Positions 5,532 through 7,977 of a stretch of 7,977 nt of DNA are shown here, piece after piece. The stretch lies in NCBI GenBank assembly GCA_016291275.1, contig JAEEWY010000066.1, positions 1 through 7,977 on the forward strand. The letters run 5' to 3'. This DNA is from Methanobrevibacter sp. (GTDB taxonomy: Archaea; Methanobacteriota; Methanobacteria; Methanobacteriales; Methanobacteriaceae). A model generated the notes under the pieces. The model did not search any database and was not told where the DNA came from. It worked only from the letters and a program-made list of their open reading frames with translations. The translations under genes and the position numbers were made by a program. Every line of letters begins with the position of its first letter. Position 1 is the first letter of the stretch.

Positions 5532-6755
5532 TTATTGAATTATACCAAATCCAATTAATCTCCAACGTGCACCTACTCTACGGGATAAAGCTACTCTGTC
5601 CCCTTTGTCTGCACATACAGGCAATTTCAATGCAACACTAACGTTTTTCTTAACTTTGGTCACTACACCAATGGTGGTGGTTGTACCACAGTTAATCATT
5701 AAAGGTTCCTTGATTTTAATTGGATCTACTTTTCTTTCATCTTTAGTTCCTACAACACGTTCTAAAAGCTCAGTTTTCATATCAAAGCTATGCAATACTT
5801 CAGGCAAAGTGCCTTCAGCACCAGCAACGGAACCAGATAATGAATCTGCTTTGGTTAATGCAGGGTCTAATTTGGTAGCTACACCAATAAGTCCACCAGG
5901 ACCTACTTCTTCAACAGATTCTCCACCAGCTTCCAATCCAATGATTTCAGAAGTCAAGCTGATCCATTTGTTCTGTTTGCTTTCCTTGACATTGATTCCA
6001 GGCCTAATTTCAATGATATCTCCTAATTTAAGAGTACCTTGAACTAAACTTCCACCGATTACTCCACCTTTAATCTTTTTAGGGTGGGAACCAGGCTTGT
6101 TAATGTCAAATGATCTAGCTACATGCATTCTAGCAGGTTTGTCTAATTCTTTTTCTGGTGTAATTATCACATCGTTGATAGCTTTAATGAGAATATCGAT
6201 ATTAGCTCCTTGTTGAGCAGATACTGGAATGATTGGTGCATCTTCTGCACAGGTACCTTTTACAAATTCCTTGATTTCATTGTAGCTTTCAATAGCTCTT
6301 TCTCTAGGAACAATATCCACCTTATTTTGAACTACAACTACATCTTTAACACCGATAACATCAAGTGCCATCAAGTGTTCCTTGGTTTGTGGCTGTGGAC
6401 ATTCCTCGTTAGCTGCAATTACCAATACAGCACCATCCATAATTGCTGCACCAGATAACATGGTAGCCATTAAGGTTTCGTGTCCTGGAGCATCTACAAA
6501 TGATACTTTTCTAATTACTTCAGTTTCACTTCCACAATGTTCACAAACATCTTTAGTAGTGTAACATAAAGGCTCTTCACAATTAGGACATTTTCTAAAT
6601 TCAATATCAGCATATCCTAAACGGATTGAAATACCTCTTTTTGTTTCTTCACTGTGAGTATCTGTCCATACACCAGATAATGCTTTAGTAAGTGTTGTCT
6701 TTCCGTGATCGACATGGCCCACAAGTCCTATGTTTACATCAGATTGAACTTTCAC
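5532..6755 (-). CDS. eif2g: Translation initiation factor aIF2 subunit gamma
   Basis: The GTPase core of archaeal IF2, which carries initiator Met-tRNA to the small subunit together with the alpha and beta subunits. The 407-aa product has the P-loop GHVDHGKT (13-20), switch I with HSEETKRGISIRLGY (34-48), a zinc knuckle (C56-x2-C59 and C71-x2-C74), DAPGHE (88-93), NKVD (144-147) and SAQQG (179-183). Domain II follows (HVARSFDINKPG) and then domain III, ending RVGARWRLIGFGII. It is full length with no intein. The start is GTG, supported by AAAGGTGT (6761-6768) 5 nt upstream. A 339-bp AT-rich gap and a terminator separate it from S6e; the PIN gene follows closely. Confidence 0.98.
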   Translation of the reverse strand: MKVQSDVNIGLVGHVDHGKTTLTKALSGVWTDTHSEETKRGISIRLGYADIEFRKCPNCEEPLCYTTKDVCEHCGSETEVIRKVSFVDAPGHETLMATMLSGAAIMDGAVLVIAANEECPQPQTKEHLMALDVIGVKDVVVVQNKVDIVPRERAIESYNEIKEFVKGTCAEDAPIIPVSAQQGANIDILIKAINDVIITPEKELDKPARMHVARSFDINKPGSHPKKIKGGVIGGSLVQGTLKLGDIIEIRPGINVKESKQNKWISLTSEIIGLEAGGESVEEVGPGGLIGVATKLDPALTKADSLSGSVAGAEGTLPEVLHSFDMKTELLERVVGTKDERKVDPIKIKEPLMINCGTTTTIGVVTKVKKNVSVALKLPVCADKGDRVALSRRVGARWRLIGFGIIQ

Positions 6756-6760
6756 AGATT

Positions 6761-6768
6761 ACACCTTT
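6761..6768 (-). promoter_or_regulatory. Shine-Dalgarno site supporting the aIF2-gamma GTG start
   Basis: AAAGGTGT on the minus strand is 5 nt upstream of the GTG at 6755. The downstream sequence KVQSDVNIGLVGHVDHGKT fits the family N-terminus. Confidence 0.7.
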
Positions 6769-7042
6769 AATTTTTTTAAATAAATAATTTGAATTAAATA
6801 ATAAACATAAATGAATATTAGTTAATAATGATAATTAATAATAAATTCAACAATGAAATTTATATTAATATTGAATTACACTTATGAATAATCTCACTTT
6901 TTAAATTAAAATCATATTTATAATTCAATTTTAATATAAACATGATTTAATGCTTTTTTAATAATAAAATATAATAAAAATTTAATTTTAATAATTTCAA
7001 ATAAAATTATTTAATTTTAAATTCAATGAAAATTGAAAAATA
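6769..7042. other. Long AT-rich spacer between S6e and aIF2-gamma
   Basis: The gap between the two genes (6756-7094) is the longest non-coding stretch here. Next to S6e it holds a hairpin terminator. Also present are a small inverted repeat TTCAAT-GAAA-ATTGAA at 7022-7037 and several TATA-like motifs. No open frame with a ribosome site and no recognisable RNA gene was found; it probably contains the aIF2-gamma promoter and leader. Confidence 0.5.
6933..6940 (-). promoter_or_regulatory. Weak TATA-box candidate for aIF2-gamma
   Basis: TTTATATT on the minus strand matches the consensus at 7 of 8 positions and would imply a leader of about 155 nt. A nearer but poorer candidate lies at 6858-6868. 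The region is too AT-rich to choose by eye. Confidence 0.25.
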
Positions 7043-7066
7043 ATAATGAAATGGGAATTTCATTAT
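7032..7066 (-). terminator. Hairpin plus T-tract terminator after S6e
   Basis: A perfect 10-bp inverted repeat, ATAATGAAAT at 7043-7052 and ATTTCATTAT at 7057-7066, encloses a 4-nt loop, about 28 nt after the S6e stop. On the minus strand TATTTTTCAATTTTC follows. A further ATTTCATTA copy at 7069-7077 could pair alternatively with the 7044-7052 arm. The stem is AT-rich and so of modest stability. Confidence 0.6.
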
Positions 7067-7094
7067 AAATTTCATTAATCATTTGGCTATCTGA

Positions 7095-7481
7095 TTATTC
7101 TTCTGCTTCCTCTTCTTCAGGATTTAAGATATCAGATATGGATTTGCTACCTGCTTTGGTAACAACAGTGTTAATTAAAACAATATCTTCAGAGATAGTG
7201 TTTCCTCTTACGGTTTTTCTTCTTTTAACACCATCGCCTTTAGGTTTGTAGCCTACTCCACCGGTTAAAAGACTTTTGATTCTTCTAGGACCATCAACGT
7301 CTTTTTTCATAGCGAATCCGTTTTTGTCACTACCACCAGTGATTTTTAAAGTGTAGCCATCTAAACCAACGATTTGACCATCGAATTCTTCTCCGATTTT
7401 TAAACCGTTTAATTGTTTTCCATCATCAACTTCTAATTGATAACTTAATTCTTTTTCAGATACAACAATTTTAAATGCCAA
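7095..7481 (-). CDS. rps6e: 30S ribosomal protein S6e
   Basis: A 128-aa small-subunit ribosomal protein, the short archaeal form without the long phosphorylated C-terminal helix of eukaryotic S6. Family blocks are GGSDKNGFAMKKDV (49-62), LLTGGVGYKPKGDGVKRRK (71-89) and TVRGNTISEDIVLIN (90-104). The C-terminus is a short acidic tail (PEEEEAEE). The start is TTG with a strong GGAGG (7489-7493) 7 nt upstream, and the N-terminus AFKIVVSEKE matches the family, so UUG initiation is well supported. It lies 120 nt after aIF5B with no run of five T on the transcribed strand between them, so cotranscription is possible. Confidence 0.96.
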   Translation of the reverse strand: MAFKIVVSEKELSYQLEVDDGKQLNGLKIGEEFDGQIVGLDGYTLKITGGSDKNGFAMKKDVDGPRRIKSLLTGGVGYKPKGDGVKRRKTVRGNTISEDIVLINTVVTKAGSKSISDILNPEEEEAEE

Positions 7482-7487
7482 TAAAAT

Positions 7488-7494
7488 TCCTCCT
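7488..7494 (-). promoter_or_regulatory. Strong Shine-Dalgarno site for the S6e TTG start
   Basis: AGGAGGA on the minus strand lies about 6-7 nt upstream of the TTG at 7481-7479. No ATG is available at the conserved N-terminus. Confidence 0.75.
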
Positions 7495-7547
7495 TTTATT
7501 TTTCGGAATTTAATCTTTCCTAATCTCTAGTATTTATTCTATAATCT

Positions 7548-7556
7548 TAAATATAT
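7548..7556 (-). promoter_or_regulatory. Weak TATA-like element upstream of S6e
   Basis: ATATATTTA on the minus strand (within CATATATTTAAG) is about 70 nt before the S6e start. It is a poor consensus match and could give S6e a secondary promoter inside the aIF5B-S6e gap. Confidence 0.2.
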
Positions 7557-7601
7557 GTGAAATCATCATCAAATTATATTGTTAAATGAATAATTTAATC
7601 A

Positions 7602-7977
7602 TTAATATTCAAAAAGACCGAATTTACCCCAATCTGGATCTCTTCTGCGTTTGATTTCCAAGATTTCATCAAGGGCCATGAATTCGTCTTCATTCAATTT
7701 GTCCTTAAACTCTCTTTCCAAGATCTTATAATGCTTTTCAGGGATGTCTACATATAATGTGTCTCCCTCTTCAAAGTCCTTTCCAGCTACAGCATCGTTG
7801 ATAGCCATAGCAACCCTTTGACCTCTGGAGATTGCAGTCAATGTTTCACCCTTATCTTCCATACTGGCAATGGTACCTACATAGTCACCATTTGCACTCA
7901 TTAAAGCATATCCTTGTTTAACGGTTCCTGCTTCAACTTCAATACCGCAAATTGCAGGTTTGCTTTGCCTGAATATG
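7602..7977 (-). CDS. infB: Translation initiation factor aIF5B, C-terminal part (partial)
   Basis: The last 124 codons of the archaeal homologue of bacterial IF2 and eukaryotic eIF5B, a GTPase that promotes subunit joining. The visible part begins inside domain IV with IFRQSKPAICGIEVEAG, a strongly conserved block, followed by the beta-barrel (GYALMSANGDYVGTIASMED) and the C-terminal helices ending RRRDPDWGKFGLFEY, typical of archaeal aIF5B. The 5' part, with the GTPase domain, lies beyond the window edge; the ATG at 7901 is internal, because the frame stays open to 7977 with homologous sequence. Whether the gene carries an intein, as in some archaea, cannot be seen. S6e follows on the same strand. 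Confidence 0.95.
   Translation of the reverse strand, partial: IFRQSKPAICGIEVEAGTVKQGYALMSANGDYVGTIASMEDKGETLTAISRGQRVAMAINDAVAGKDFEEGDTLYVDIPEKHYKILEREFKDKLNEDEFMALDEILEIKRRRDPDWGKFGLFEY

Noticed and set aside
5605..6042. A 145-codon plus-strand open frame
   Set aside because: It is wholly antisense to aIF2-gamma, has a composition typical of an antisense frame, no recognisable domain and no ribosome site.
6210..6564. Two overlapping plus-strand frames inside aIF2-gamma
   Set aside because: Both are antisense shadows of the conserved GTPase-domain coding sequence.
7562..7575. C/D-box guide RNA, suggested by a TGATGATGA C-box-like sequence on the minus strand
   Set aside because: No D box (CTGA) follows at a suitable distance between here and the S6e start.
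7602..7901. A separate 99-aa protein starting at the ATG at 7901
   Set aside because: The frame is open to the window edge and the upstream codons encode the conserved IFRQSKPAI block of aIF5B, so the ATG is internal.

Overview
The window looks like chromosome from a methanogenic euryarchaeon of the order Methanobacteriales, most likely Methanobrevibacter or a close relative. The protein set is archaeal (aIF5B, S6e, aIF2-gamma, Rpo7, Spt4, S24e, S27ae). The DNA is very AT-rich, especially between genes. Start sites carry GGAGG/GAGGT-type Shine-Dalgarno sequences, and UUG start codons are frequent. The genus is an inference from composition and protein flavour; no database search was possible.

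Every supported gene lies on the minus strand, so transcription runs from high to low coordinates. In that order the genes are: the 3' end of infB (aIF5B, 7977-7602, cut by the window edge); S6e (7481-7095); aIF2-gamma (6755-5532); an Fcf1/Utp23-like PIN-domain protein (5479-5075); RNA polymerase subunit Rpo7/RpoE (4889-4308); Spt4 (4308-4129); a DUF4013-type membrane protein (3874-3065); the DUF359 GTP-dependent dephospho-CoA kinase (2818-2315); S24e (2259-1942); S27ae (1914-1756); and argH (1480-62).

T-runs on the transcribed strand and candidate TATA boxes suggest these units: (aIF5B-)S6e, ending at a hairpin plus T-tract near 7043-7066; aIF2-gamma and PIN, possibly reading on into rpoE-spt4, which ends at T6/T8 tracts near 4101-4116; the DUF4013 gene alone, with its own promoter candidate and a hairpin/T-tract terminator; the dephospho-CoA kinase with S24e and S27ae, ending in a T-tract array; and argH alone.

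Functionally this is the widespread archaeal information-processing neighbourhood: translation initiation, small-subunit proteins, probable rRNA maturation, and RNA polymerase with its elongation factor. It carries one CoA-biosynthesis gene. Two genes look like outsiders: the membrane protein sitting between spt4 and the dephospho-CoA kinase, and argH at the downstream end.

I found no CRISPR array, insertion sequence, tRNA, rRNA or defence system, and no evidence for a new multi-gene system. The most notable items are the self-contained DUF4013 unit inside the conserved cluster, two hairpin-plus-T-tract terminators, a tandem T-tract array after S27ae, and the number of UUG starts.
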